Assembly (NCBI RefSeq): GCF_004362405.1
Contig: NZ_SNXE01000005.1
Coordinates: 202,000-265,999 of the forward strand
DNA from: Roseateles asaccharophilus
GTDB taxonomy: Bacteria; Pseudomonadota; Gammaproteobacteria; Burkholderiales; Burkholderiaceae_C
Direction of reading: 5' to 3'
Length of the DNA: 64,000 nucleotides
The position numbers and the translations under genes are program-made. The notes under the pieces are model-generated. The model saw nothing but the letters and a program-made list of their open reading frames with translations. It had not been told where the DNA came from and did no database searches. This document shows positions 56,899 through 64,000 of the stretch, piece by piece; the first letter of the stretch is position 1, and every line of letters starts with the position of its first letter.

Positions 56899-57173
56899 CT
56901 GTCGTGCTATCCTTCTGACCTCGGCTAGACCTGATATGCCCCACTCAATTGCAGCCGCAGCTTCTCGCGTCACCCGCTGTTTGGGTTGGCGTTCCGGGAC
57001 CGGGGCAGGGTCAGCATGCAGGGGATTGGCGTCTCGCGGCTCTAGCGCCGCAAGGCCGTTCAGGGACTCCCCGCCAGCCACAAACCGAACATGAAGCCAG
57101 AGCTGCGCGCCGCATGCTCCGGCTTTGCGTTCTCCGATTGATTGAACCGAACAAGACTCAGACGAGGACCTCT
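56899..57173 (+). other. Long nrdA leader
   Basis: About 270 nt separate the predicted start from the nrdA ATG. No gene is seen. It can form a stem AAGCC-GAG/CTC-GGCTT around 57091-57125 near the end, but I recognise no known riboswitch. Confidence 0.4.
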
Positions 57174-60098
57174 ATGCAAACCGTTGCAGCCAGCACGCTA
57201 TCGGATATCGCAGCCGTCCCCTCCGCTCACGGCGCGAGCGGCGGAGCCGCCAAGACCTCGGCCTTCCAGGCCTACCAGATCATCCGCCGCAATGGCGCGG
57301 TGGTGTCCTTCGAGCCCAGCAAGATTGCCGTGGCGCTGATGAAGGCCTTTCTGGCGGTGCATGGCACCAGCGGTGCGGCTTCGGCCAGCGTGCGCGAGAC
57401 GGTGGACGCCCTGACCGAGAACGTGGTGCGCGCCCTGCTGCGTTCGCGCCCGAGCGGTGGCACCTTCCACATCGAGGATGTGCAGGACCAGGTGGAGCTG
57501 GGTCTGATGCGTGGTGGTCACCATGAGGTGGCCCGCGCCTATGTGCTGTATCGCGAGCGCCGCGCCCAGGAGCGTCTGGCCAAGGGCGAGGTGGACATCG
57601 CCGCCGGCAATCTGCAGGGCGCCAGCCTGATGGTGCTGGACGGTGGCCAGCGCGTGCCCCTGGATCTGGTCAAGCTGTCGGCCCTGATCGCCAGCAGCTG
57701 CGCCAATCTGGGCGCCGACGTGAAGCCCGAGCCCATCATTGCCGAGACCAAGCGCAATCTGTATGACGGCGTGCCCATGGAGGAGGTCTACAAGGCCGCC
57801 ATCTTGGCCGCCCGTACCCTGATCGAGAAGGATCCGGGCTACACCCGCGCCACCGCCCGTCTGCTGCAGCACACCATCCGCAAGGAGATCCTCGGCGAGG
57901 AGGTGAGCCAGGACGAGATGCAGCAGCGCTATGCCGAGTACTTCCCCGGCTACATCAAGAAGGGTGTGCAGGCCGAGCTGCTGGACGAGAAGCTGCAGCA
58001 GTACGACCTGGCCAGGCTGGGCGCCGCGCTCAAGGCCGAGCGCGACCTGCAGTTCGACTACCTGGGCCTGCAGACCCTGTACGACCGCTACTTCCTGCAT
58101 GTGGATGGCAAGCGCATCGAGATGCCGCAGGCCTTCTTCATGCGCGTGGCCATGGGCCTGGCGCTCAATGAGATCGACCGCGAAGCCCGCGCCATCGAGT
58201 TCTATGAAGTGCTGTCGAGCTTCGACTTCATGTCCTCGACCCCGACCCTGTTCAACTCGGGCACCCGTCGCTCGCAGCTCTCGAGCTGCTACCTGACCAC
58301 GGTGTCGGACGATCTGGACGGCATCTACGAGGCGCTCAAGGAGAACGCCCTGCTGTCCAAGTTTGCCGGCGGCCTGGGCAATGACTGGACCCCGGTGCGC
58401 GCCCTGGGCTCGCACATCAAGGGCACCAATGGCAAGTCGCAAGGCGTTGTGCCCTTCCTGAAGGTGGTGAACGACACGGCCGTGGCCGTGAACCAGGGCG
58501 GCAAGCGCAAGGGCGCCGTCTGCGCCTACCTGGAGACCTGGCACCTGGACATCGAGGAGTTCCTGGAGCTGCGCAAGAACACCGGTGACGACCGCCGTCG
58601 CACCCACGACATGAACACGGCCAACTGGATCCCGGACCTGTTCATGAAGCGCGTGCTGGAAGGTGGCGACTGGACCCTGTTCAGCCCCTCGACCTGCCCG
58701 GATCTGCACGACCTCTTCGGTGCCGCCTTCGAGAAGGCCTACACCGAGTACGAGGCCAAGGTGGATCGCGGCGAGATCAAGCTCTTCAAGCGCATGCCGG
58801 CCAAGGACCTGTGGCGCAAGATGCTCTCGATGCTGTTCGAGACCGGCCACCCCTGGATCACCTTCAAGGACGCCTGTAATGTGCGCTCGCCGCAGCAGCA
58901 TGTGGGCGTGGTGCACTCGTCCAATCTGTGCACCGAGATCACGCTGAACACCAATGACAGCGAGATTGCGGTCTGCAACCTGGGTTCCGTGAACCTGGTG
59001 CAGCATCTGAAGGATGGCCCGAACGGCAAGGAAATCGATCACGAGAAGCTGAAGAAGACCGTGTCCACCGCCATGCGCATGCTGGACAACGTGATCGACA
59101 TCAACTACTACGCGGTCAAGAAGGCACGCGACTCCAATCTGCGTCACCGTCCGGTGGGCATGGGCCTGATGGGCTTCCAGGATGCGCTCTACGCGCTGCG
59201 CACCCCCTACGCCTCCCAGGCCGCGGTGGAGTTTGCCGACCGCTCGATGGAAGCGATCTGCTACTACGCCTACTGGGCCTCGACCGAACTGGCCGCCGAG
59301 CGTGGCCGCTACTCGAGCTACCGCGGTTCGCTGTGGGATCGCGGCATCCTGCCGATCGACTCCCTGGACCTGCTGGCCGAGGCCCGCGGTGGCCATGTGG
59401 ACGTGGACCGCAGCATGACCCTGGACTGGGACGCGCTGCGCGCCAAGATCGCCCGTGATGGCATGCGCAACAGCAACTGCGTGGCCATCGCGCCGACGGC
59501 CACCATCTCCAACATCATCGGCGTGGATGCCTCGATCGAGCCCTGCTTCGGCAACCTCTCGGTCAAGTCCAACCTCTCCGGCGAGTTCACCGTGATCAAC
59601 GAATCTCTGGTGCGCGACCTGAAGAAGCTGGGCCTGTGGGACGACGTGATGGTCATGGACCTGAAGCACTTCGACGGCTCGCTGCGCCGCATCGACCGCG
59701 TGCCTGAGGATCTGAAGGCGCTCTACGCCACCGCTTTTGAAGTGGAACCGGTGTGGCTGGTGGAAGCCGCTGCGCGTCGCCAGAAGTGGATTGACCAGGC
59801 GCAGAGCCTGAACATCTACATGGCCGGCGCCTCGGGCAAGAAGCTGGACGAGACCTACAAGCTCGCTTGGCAGCGTGGCCTCAAGACCACCTACTACCTG
59901 CGCACCATCGGCGCCACGCATGCCGAGAAGAGCACGGTGAGCAAGGCCGGTCAGCTCAATGCCGTGGCCAGCGGTGGCGGCATGATGGCTTCCGCACCTG
60001 CGGCCACGCCTGTCGCCGAGATGCCCGAGCCCGAAGGCGCGGTCTGCATGATGCGTCCCGGCGACCCCGGCTTCGAAGAATGCGAGGCCTGCCAGTAA
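57174..60098 (+). CDS. nrdA: Ribonucleoside-diphosphate reductase, alpha subunit (class Ia)
   Basis: 974 aa from the ATG at 57174 with GAGGA upstream. An ATP-cone domain (YQIIRRNGAVVSFEPSKIAVALMKAF, residues about 35-130) precedes the barrel. Active-site elements include SSCYLTTVSD, NLCTEITLNT and PTATISNI, and the C-terminus EECEACQ supplies the reducing cysteine pair. The ATP cone indicates allosteric activity control by dATP. nrdB follows after a 253-bp structured spacer. Confidence 0.97.
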   Translation: MQTVAASTLSDIAAVPSAHGASGGAAKTSAFQAYQIIRRNGAVVSFEPSKIAVALMKAFLAVHGTSGAASASVRETVDALTENVVRALLRSRPSGGTFHIEDVQDQVELGLMRGGHHEVARAYVLYRERRAQERLAKGEVDIAAGNLQGASLMVLDGGQRVPLDLVKLSALIASSCANLGADVKPEPIIAETKRNLYDGVPMEEVYKAAILAARTLIEKDPGYTRATARLLQHTIRKEILGEEVSQDEMQQRYAEYFPGYIKKGVQAELLDEKLQQYDLARLGAALKAERDLQFDYLGLQTLYDRYFLHVDGKRIEMPQAFFMRVAMGLALNEIDREARAIEFYEVLSSFDFMSSTPTLFNSGTRRSQLSSCYLTTVSDDLDGIYEALKENALLSKFAGGLGNDWTPVRALGSHIKGTNGKSQGVVPFLKVVNDTAVAVNQGGKRKGAVCAYLETWHLDIEEFLELRKNTGDDRRRTHDMNTANWIPDLFMKRVLEGGDWTLFSPSTCPDLHDLFGAAFEKAYTEYEAKVDRGEIKLFKRMPAKDLWRKMLSMLFETGHPWITFKDACNVRSPQQHVGVVHSSNLCTEITLNTNDSEIAVCNLGSVNLVQHLKDGPNGKEIDHEKLKKTVSTAMRMLDNVIDINYYAVKKARDSNLRHRPVGMGLMGFQDALYALRTPYASQAAVEFADRSMEAICYYAYWASTELAAERGRYSSYRGSLWDRGILPIDSLDLLAEARGGHVDVDRSMTLDWDALRAKIARDGMRNSNCVAIAPTATISNIIGVDASIEPCFGNLSVKSNLSGEFTVINESLVRDLKKLGLWDDVMVMDLKHFDGSLRRIDRVPEDLKALYATAFEVEPVWLVEAAARRQKWIDQAQSLNIYMAGASGKKLDETYKLAWQRGLKTTYYLRTIGATHAEKSTVSKAGQLNAVASGGGMMASAPAATPVAEMPEPEGAVCMMRPGDPGFEECEACQ

Positions 60099-60108
60099 GG
60101 CCTTGAGC

Positions 60109-60137
60109 GGGTCGCGATGAAGTCCTCATCGCGACCC
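60109..60137. repeat. First hairpin of the nrdA-nrdB spacer
   Basis: GGGTCGCGATGA-AGTCC-TCATCGCGACCC, perfect 12-bp stem, 11 bp after the nrdA stop, no T-tract. Confidence 0.7.
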
Positions 60138-60159
60138 CTGAACACGCGCGATGCGAGTG

Positions 60160-60197
60160 TTCATCGATGCAAACTCGATTTGCACTGCATCGATGAA
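60160..60197. repeat. Second hairpin of the nrdA-nrdB spacer
   Basis: TTCATCGATGCA (60160-60171) and TGCATCGATGAA (60186-60197) are perfect 12-bp arms around a 14-nt loop; pairing can extend outward with two mismatches. Confidence 0.7.
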
Positions 60198-60300
60198 TGC
60201 TCATGCCGAGGACGCCGACGCTGTCGCAAGCCGGGCCGCAGTGCCCTGCGATATCGATGCAGCACAGCAACAGCCACTGCTGCGCCATGTCAAGAAGTCC

Positions 60301-60329
60301 TTGGTGTTTGAACACAACACTCTGATAAT
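60301..60329 (+). promoter_or_regulatory. Possible nrdB promoter
   Basis: TTGGTG (60301-60306), 17-bp spacer, GATAAT (60324-60329), ending 22 bp before the nrdB ATG. The spacer contains GTGTT-TG-AACAC. It would allow nrdB expression independent of nrdA. Confidence 0.5.
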
Positions 60330-60351
60330 TCAACGCGATAGGAAGTCCACC

Positions 60352-61521
60352 ATGCTGGTTTGGGAAGAAGACCGTCAACCCTCGCAAAGCGCAGCGAACA
60401 GCGCCAATCTGAACGTCGCACCGAGCCAAGCGCCGGTCGCGCGCGCCGCGGTCACCGCCAGCCAAGCCAGCCCCTCTGCCAGCAGCGTCCAGTCGGCCAG
60501 CGAGCGTCGCGTCAATGTGGCCGACAAGCGCATCATCAACGGCCAGACCGACGTCAACCAACTGGTGCCCTTCAAGTACAAGTGGGCCTGGGAAAAATAC
60601 CTCGCCACCTGCGCCAACCACTGGATGCCGCAGGAAGTGAATATGAGCCGCGACATCGCGCTCTGGAAGGATCCCAACGGCCTGAGCGAAGACGAGCGCC
60701 GCATCATCAAGCGCAACCTCGGCTTCTTCGTCACCGCCGACTCGCTGGCCGCCAACAACATCGTGCTGGGCACCTACCGTCACATCACGGCGCCCGAGGC
60801 TCGCCAGTTCCTGCTGCGTCAAGCCTTCGAAGAGGCCATCCACACCCACGCCTACCAGTACATCGTGGAGTCGCTGGGTCTGGACGAGAGCGAGATCTTC
60901 AACGCCTACCACGAGGTGGCGTCCATCCGCGACAAGGATGAGTTCCTGATCCCGTTCATCGACGCGATCATGGACCCCAACTTCAACACGGGCACGCTGG
61001 AGAACGACCAGACGCTCTTGAAGAGCCTGATCGTTTTCGCCTGTCTGATGGAAGGCCTGTTCTTCTACGTGGGCTTCACGCAGATCCTGGCCATGGGCCG
61101 CCAGAACAAGATGACCGGTGCCGCCGAGCAGTACCAGTACATCCTGCGCGACGAGTCCATGCACTGCAATTTCGGCATCGACCTGATCAACCAGATCAAG
61201 CTCGAGAACCCGCAGCTCTGGACTCCGCAGTTCAAGGCCGAGATCAAGGCCCTGTTCCTGAAGGCCGTGGAGCTCGAGTACCGCTATGCCGAGGACACCA
61301 TGCCCCGCGGCGTGCTGGGCCTGAACGCTTCCATGTTCAAGGGCTATCTGCGCTATATCGCCAACCGCCGCGCCGTCCAGATCGGTCTGGAGGAGCTCTT
61401 CCCCAATGAAGAGAACCCCTTCCCCTGGATGAGCGAGATGATCGACCTGAAGAAGGAACGCAATTTCTTTGAAACCCGCGTCATCGAATACCAGTCCGGT
61501 GGCGCCCTGTCCTGGGATTGA
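60352..61521 (+). CDS. nrdB: Ribonucleoside-diphosphate reductase, beta subunit
   Basis: 389 aa from the ATG at 60352 with GGAAG upstream. Holds the diiron-tyrosyl radical site: iron ligands in [20 protein letters not shown] and [17 protein letters not shown]. The N-terminal 55 residues (Ser/Ala/Pro-rich) extend beyond the E. coli protein, as often seen in this order. Ends with the alpha-binding C-terminus QSGGALSWD. Confidence 0.97.
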   Translation: MLVWEEDRQPSQSAANSANLNVAPSQAPVARAAVTASQASPSASSVQSASERRVNVADKRIINGQTDVNQLVPFKYKWAWEKYLATCANHWMPQEVNMSRDIALWKDPNGLSEDERRIIKRNLGFFVTADSLAANNIVLGTYRHITAPEARQFLLRQAFEEAIHTHAYQYIVESLGLDESEIFNAYHEVASIRDKDEFLIPFIDAIMDPNFNTGTLENDQTLLKSLIVFACLMEGLFFYVGFTQILAMGRQNKMTGAAEQYQYILRDESMHCNFGIDLINQIKLENPQLWTPQFKAEIKALFLKAVELEYRYAEDTMPRGVLGLNASMFKGYLRYIANRRAVQIGLEELFPNEENPFPWMSEMIDLKKERNFFETRVIEYQSGGALSWD

Positions 61522-61556
61522 TGTGAGGCACGGTGCCTCGCGCAGTCCCAGTTTTT
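61512..61556 (+). terminator. Terminator overlapping the nrdB stop
   Basis: Two-tier stem: outer CTGGGATTG/CAGTCCCAG (one G-T wobble), inner GAGGCAC/GTGCCTC, followed by TTTTT (61552-61556). Confidence 0.8.
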
Positions 61557-61739
61557 GAAGAGATCAAGATCCGCGATGTTTGGACCCAGGCCACCAGAAG
61601 AAGCCGAGGCCGGACATCGCCACCCCATTCACCGTACCGGGGCACTCCTCCTGGGTGACTCTCGGATGGTGAATAACCGCGCTGCAGCGGACCGGTCTGT
61701 TGCAGGCGGTGCTCTTTCCACTTGATCAAGGAGAACGAA

Positions 61740-62396
61740 ATGGCAACTGCAAAGAAGGTGCCGGCCAAGAAGGCCGCTCCCGCCAAGAAGGCCGCCGCCC
61801 CGGCGAAGAAGGCCGCCGCTCCGGCGAAGAAGGCCGCTGCTCCGGCCAAGAAGGCTGCTGCTCCGGCGAAGAAGGCCGCAGCACCTGCGAAGAAGGCTGC
61901 CGCTCCGGCGAAGAAGGCCGCAGCACCTGCGAAGAAGGCTGCCGCTCCGGCCAAGAAGGCTGCTGCCCCTAAGAAGGCTGCCGCTCCGGCCAAGAAGGCC
62001 GCTGCCCCTAAGAAGGCCGCTGCTCCGGCGAAGAAGGCCGCTGCCCCTAAGAAGGCTGCCGCTCCGGCGAAGAAGGCCGCTGCCCCCAAGAAGGCCGCTG
62101 CTCCGGCGAAGAAGGCCGCTGCCCCCAAGAAGGCCGCAGCTCCGGCCAAGAAGGCTGCCGCCCCTAAGAAGGCTGCTGCTCCGGCCAAGAAGGCTGCCGC
62201 TGCCCCCAAGAAGGCTGCTGCGCCTGCTGCCAAGCCGCCCGCCAAGAAGGCTGCCAAGAAGCCGGCTGCCAAGAAGCCTGCCCCTGCGCCTGCTGCCGCT
62301 CCTGCCGCCAAGCCCGCTGCGGCTCCGGCACCGGCTGCCAAGACGGCTCTGAGCCCTCAGGCTGCCTGGCCCTTCCCGACGGGCAACAAGCCCTGA
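61740..62396 (+). CDS. Histone H1-like DNA-binding protein, Lys/Ala/Pro repeats
   Basis: 218 aa from the ATG at 61740 with AAGGAGAAC upstream. MATAKKVPAKKAAPAKK is followed by about 20 copies of PAKKAAA or PKKAAA, then a Pro/Ala tail ending AAWPFPTGNKP. Such HctB/AlgP-like proteins coat DNA in many Burkholderiales. The number of repeats is likely to vary between strains. It has its own terminator and no operon partners. Confidence 0.88.
   Translation: MATAKKVPAKKAAPAKKAAAPAKKAAAPAKKAAAPAKKAAAPAKKAAAPAKKAAAPAKKAAAPAKKAAAPAKKAAAPKKAAAPAKKAAAPKKAAAPAKKAAAPKKAAAPAKKAAAPKKAAAPAKKAAAPKKAAAPAKKAAAPKKAAAPAKKAAAAPKKAAAPAAKPPAKKAAKKPAAKKPAPAPAAAPAAKPAAAPAPAAKTALSPQAAWPFPTGNKP
61760..62280 (+). repeat. 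Degenerate tandem repeat inside the histone-like gene
   Basis: Near-identical 15-, 18- and 33-bp units of the type GCTCCGGCGAAGAAGGCC, alternating with GCCCCTAAGAAGGCC, encode the APAKKA and APKKA repeats. It is coding, and third-position changes show old and recent duplications mixed. Confidence 0.8.
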
Positions 62397-62443
62397 GCGA
62401 AGCGAGCTGCATGACCCGGCGCAAGTCGGGTCCGCAGATGAAG

Positions 62444-62469
62444 AACCCGGCCATGGCCGGGTTTTTTTT
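62444..62469 (+). terminator. Terminator of the histone-like gene
   Basis: AACCCGGCC/GGCCGGGTT stem followed by eight T (62462-62469), ending on the last base of the convergent DUF3426 stop codon. Confidence 0.88.
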
Positions 62470-63683
62470 CAGGGGTGGAAGATCACCACGCTGTAGCCGC
62501 TGATCTTGAGCTTGTCGGTGCTGAAGACCAGTTGCAGTGCTTCCTCGGAGTGGGCCGCAATGCTGCCCTTGCTGAGGTTGAAGTCAGCGGGTTTGAGCAT
62601 GCGACGTGCCACCAGGGCGCCACTGGCATCGGTCAGGCTCAGGTCCACCCAGGGCAGCGCCAGGGCATAGCCCGCCTTGTTCTGCAGCTGGATGCCAAGC
62701 TTGTAGTGGTTGCCGGAACCAGCCTGCGTGAGGCTGCTCGTCTCCACGGCCAGCCCATCGATGCGTTTCCAGGGCTCCAGGCTGCAGCCAGCCATTTCGC
62801 AGAAGCGGCTCAGCATCGGCTCGGCCGGCGGGTGCAGGGCCAGCAGGGCATTGCGGAATTGCCAGAGGGCTTGCAAGCCCAGCGCCGTCAGCAGCAAGAG
62901 ACAGCCCACGAGCAGTGCCAGGCCTTGCCAGCGTGCACCGGCGCTCGCATCGCGCTTGCCGGCCTGGCGCATGAAGCTGGGCTGTGGGGGCTCGGCAGCG
63001 ACGGCCGGCTCGGGTTTCGCGGCGGCCATGGGGGCTGGCTCGGCCACGGCTGCCGGCTTGCCGCCGTCCAGACGCGCGCGTGACTTGTCCAGGCCCTTGG
63101 GCGTCGGTCGCTTGTCCTGGGCGGCCGGGACGGGATCGGCATCCCAGACGGGTTCGCGGCGCTGCGGGCTCGCGTCATCGGCGGGCAGCGCATCCTCATG
63201 ACGTCGCGCCGCAGAGGATGTTCCGGGGCTGGGTGTCGTCATGACACCGGGCGCGAGCGCGTCGGCGGCATACATGGGCGGCAGCTGGATCGTGGGCTCG
63301 CCGGCGTCCGGGCTCTCCTCGGGCTCGTCCCGCAAGTCCTGCTGCACGCGCTGAGATGTCGCCCGGGCCTGGGTGTGCGAGTCACGCGGCATTACCCAGG
63401 TGGACTCATCCGGGCGTCGCGAAGGCATGGGCGCAGCTACAGGCTGCGGCTCGGCCATGGCGGGCCGCCTATCACCGGCCTGTTGCGGCGTTGCGGCCGC
63501 CGTGCTGCTGCTCAGCGGGGGCCAGGGCGGCGGCGCTTCGCGGTCGATGTCGAAGAGCTGCTCGTTGGCGTCAAAGACCTCGGCGCAGCGGCCGCAGCGC
63601 ACCCAGCCTTCGGACACGCGAAGCTGGTCTTGCACCACCCGGAAGATGGTGCCGCAAGCGGTACAACGGGTGGCGAGACTCAT
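62469..63683 (-). CDS. DUF3426 zinc-ribbon membrane protein
   Basis: 404 aa from the ATG at 63683 (an ATG four codons upstream is possible). The N-terminal MJ0042-type zinc ribbon CTACGTIFRVVQDQLRVSEGWVRCGRCAEVFDA is followed by a long low-complexity linker, one membrane helix (WQGLALLVGCLLLLTALGLQALWQF, about residues 245-270) and a C-terminal DUF3426 domain (LGIQLQNKAGYALALPWVDLSLTDASGALVARRML). Function unknown; conserved just downstream of prmA in this order. Confidence 0.9.
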   Translation of the reverse strand: MSLATRCTACGTIFRVVQDQLRVSEGWVRCGRCAEVFDANEQLFDIDREAPPPWPPLSSSTAAATPQQAGDRRPAMAEPQPVAAPMPSRRPDESTWVMPRDSHTQARATSQRVQQDLRDEPEESPDAGEPTIQLPPMYAADALAPGVMTTPSPGTSSAARRHEDALPADDASPQRREPVWDADPVPAAQDKRPTPKGLDKSRARLDGGKPAAVAEPAPMAAAKPEPAVAAEPPQPSFMRQAGKRDASAGARWQGLALLVGCLLLLTALGLQALWQFRNALLALHPPAEPMLSRFCEMAGCSLEPWKRIDGLAVETSSLTQAGSGNHYKLGIQLQNKAGYALALPWVDLSLTDASGALVARRMLKPADFNLSKGSIAAHSEEALQLVFSTDKLKISGYSVVIFHP

Positions 63684-63723
63684 GGCCGGAATCATGCCAC
63701 GAGAAGGGCCTGGTTCATGGGGC

Positions 63724-64000
63724 TCAGACGCGCTGTGCCGTCATCAGGATCCAGCCTTCTTGGCAGTCGCTGACCTCCAGCTGCAGCCAGGGTGCATAGG
63801 CGGCCTTGAGATCATCGGCCTGCCGTTCCAGGATGCCGGCCAGCACCAGATGGGCGCCGGGTGCCAGGTGTTGACACAGCAAGGGGGCGAGCAGCTTGAG
63901 CGGCGTGGCCAGGATATTGGCCAGCACCAGCGGGTACTCGCCGCTGGCCGCATCGGGCAGGCCCACGCGGATGCGCTCTGCAACCCGATTCGCCTCGGCA
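63724..64000 (-). CDS. prmA: PrmA, ribosomal protein L11 methyltransferase (5' partial)
   Basis: The C-terminal part of about 92 codons is present; the gene runs off the right edge. EYPLVLANILATPLKLLAPLLCQHLAPGAHLVLAGILERQ contains the NIL motif of the SAM methyltransferase fold typical of PrmA, which trimethylates lysines of L11. It ends 41 bp before the DUF3426 ATG on the same strand. Confidence 0.9.
   Translation of the reverse strand, partial: AEANRVAERIRVGLPDAASGEYPLVLANILATPLKLLAPLLCQHLAPGAHLVLAGILERQADDLKAAYAPWLQLEVSDCQEGWILMTAQRV

Noticed and set aside
57198-59921. 907-codon minus-strand frame opposite nrdA
   Set aside because: Antisense of a conserved reductase gene, with a Gly/His/Gln-rich, non-protein-like translation.
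61760-62280. CRISPR-like or satellite repeat array
   Set aside because: The repeats are in frame, without spacers, and encode Lys/Ala/Pro units of one histone-like protein.

Overview
The window is GC-rich chromosomal DNA from a betaproteobacterium of the order Burkholderiales. The gene set and order (mlaFEDACB, zwf-hexR divergent from tal-pgi, zapD-yacG beside coaE-pilD-pilC-pilB, rplU-rpmA-obgE-proB, rppH divergent from proS, prmC-prfA-hemA, a pilSR-type pair, a Lys/Ala/Pro-rich histone-like protein, DUF3426-prmA) suggest the Roseateles/Rubrivivax/Leptothrix neighbourhood. That placement is inference from synteny and protein style, not from a database search.

Layout. 1-3.8 kb: Mla phospholipid-transport operon (mlaF cut by the window edge). 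3.8-8.9 kb: central carbon metabolism; zwf-hexR on the minus strand diverge from tal-pgi, with a perfect palindrome between them that looks like a HexR operator. 8.9-15.1 kb: a HAD hydrolase, then a minus-strand cluster for type IV pilus assembly (pilB, pilC, pilD), CoA synthesis (coaE) and zapD-yacG. 15.3-15.5 kb: remnant of a dead integrase gene.

15.57-34.33 kb: an integrative mobilizable element inserted in the 3' half of a tRNA-Pro(CGG) gene, bounded by 47-bp direct repeats and carrying a 21-bp repeat just inside both ends. It encodes a tyrosine integrase next to the tRNA, a helix-turn-helix protein, a Schlafen/AlbA_2 protein, a P-loop ATPase, an AT-richer cargo of McrB-like AAA+ ATPase + DUF2357-like PD-(D/E)XK nuclease facing a TSPPY-type DNA methyltransferase (a LlaJI/McrBC-like restriction-modification system), a ParC-like small protein, a TrwABC-like mobilization module (small RHH protein, a coupling protein split into a membrane gene and an ATPase gene, a MobF relaxase), and an ArdC-like antirestriction protein. 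No type IV secretion channel genes are present, so transfer would need a helper.

34.3-49.3 kb: tRNA-Pro, ispB, rplU-rpmA-obgE-proB, rppH, proS, a lytic transglycosylase, ubiX, grxD, prmC-prfA-hemA, miaB and a CAT-anticodon tRNA. 49.4-56.7 kb: the two SRP GTPases (ftsY, ffh), a CcsA/YpjD-type membrane protein, and a PilS/PilR-type two-component system. 56.8-62.4 kb: class Ia ribonucleotide reductase genes nrdA and nrdB with a tandem NrdR-box promoter and a structured nrdA-nrdB spacer, then a histone H1-like gene. 62.5-64 kb: a DUF3426 zinc-ribbon membrane protein and the C-terminal part of prmA. Host regions are ordinary core genome; most of the unusual signal is in the island and in a few regulatory spacers.
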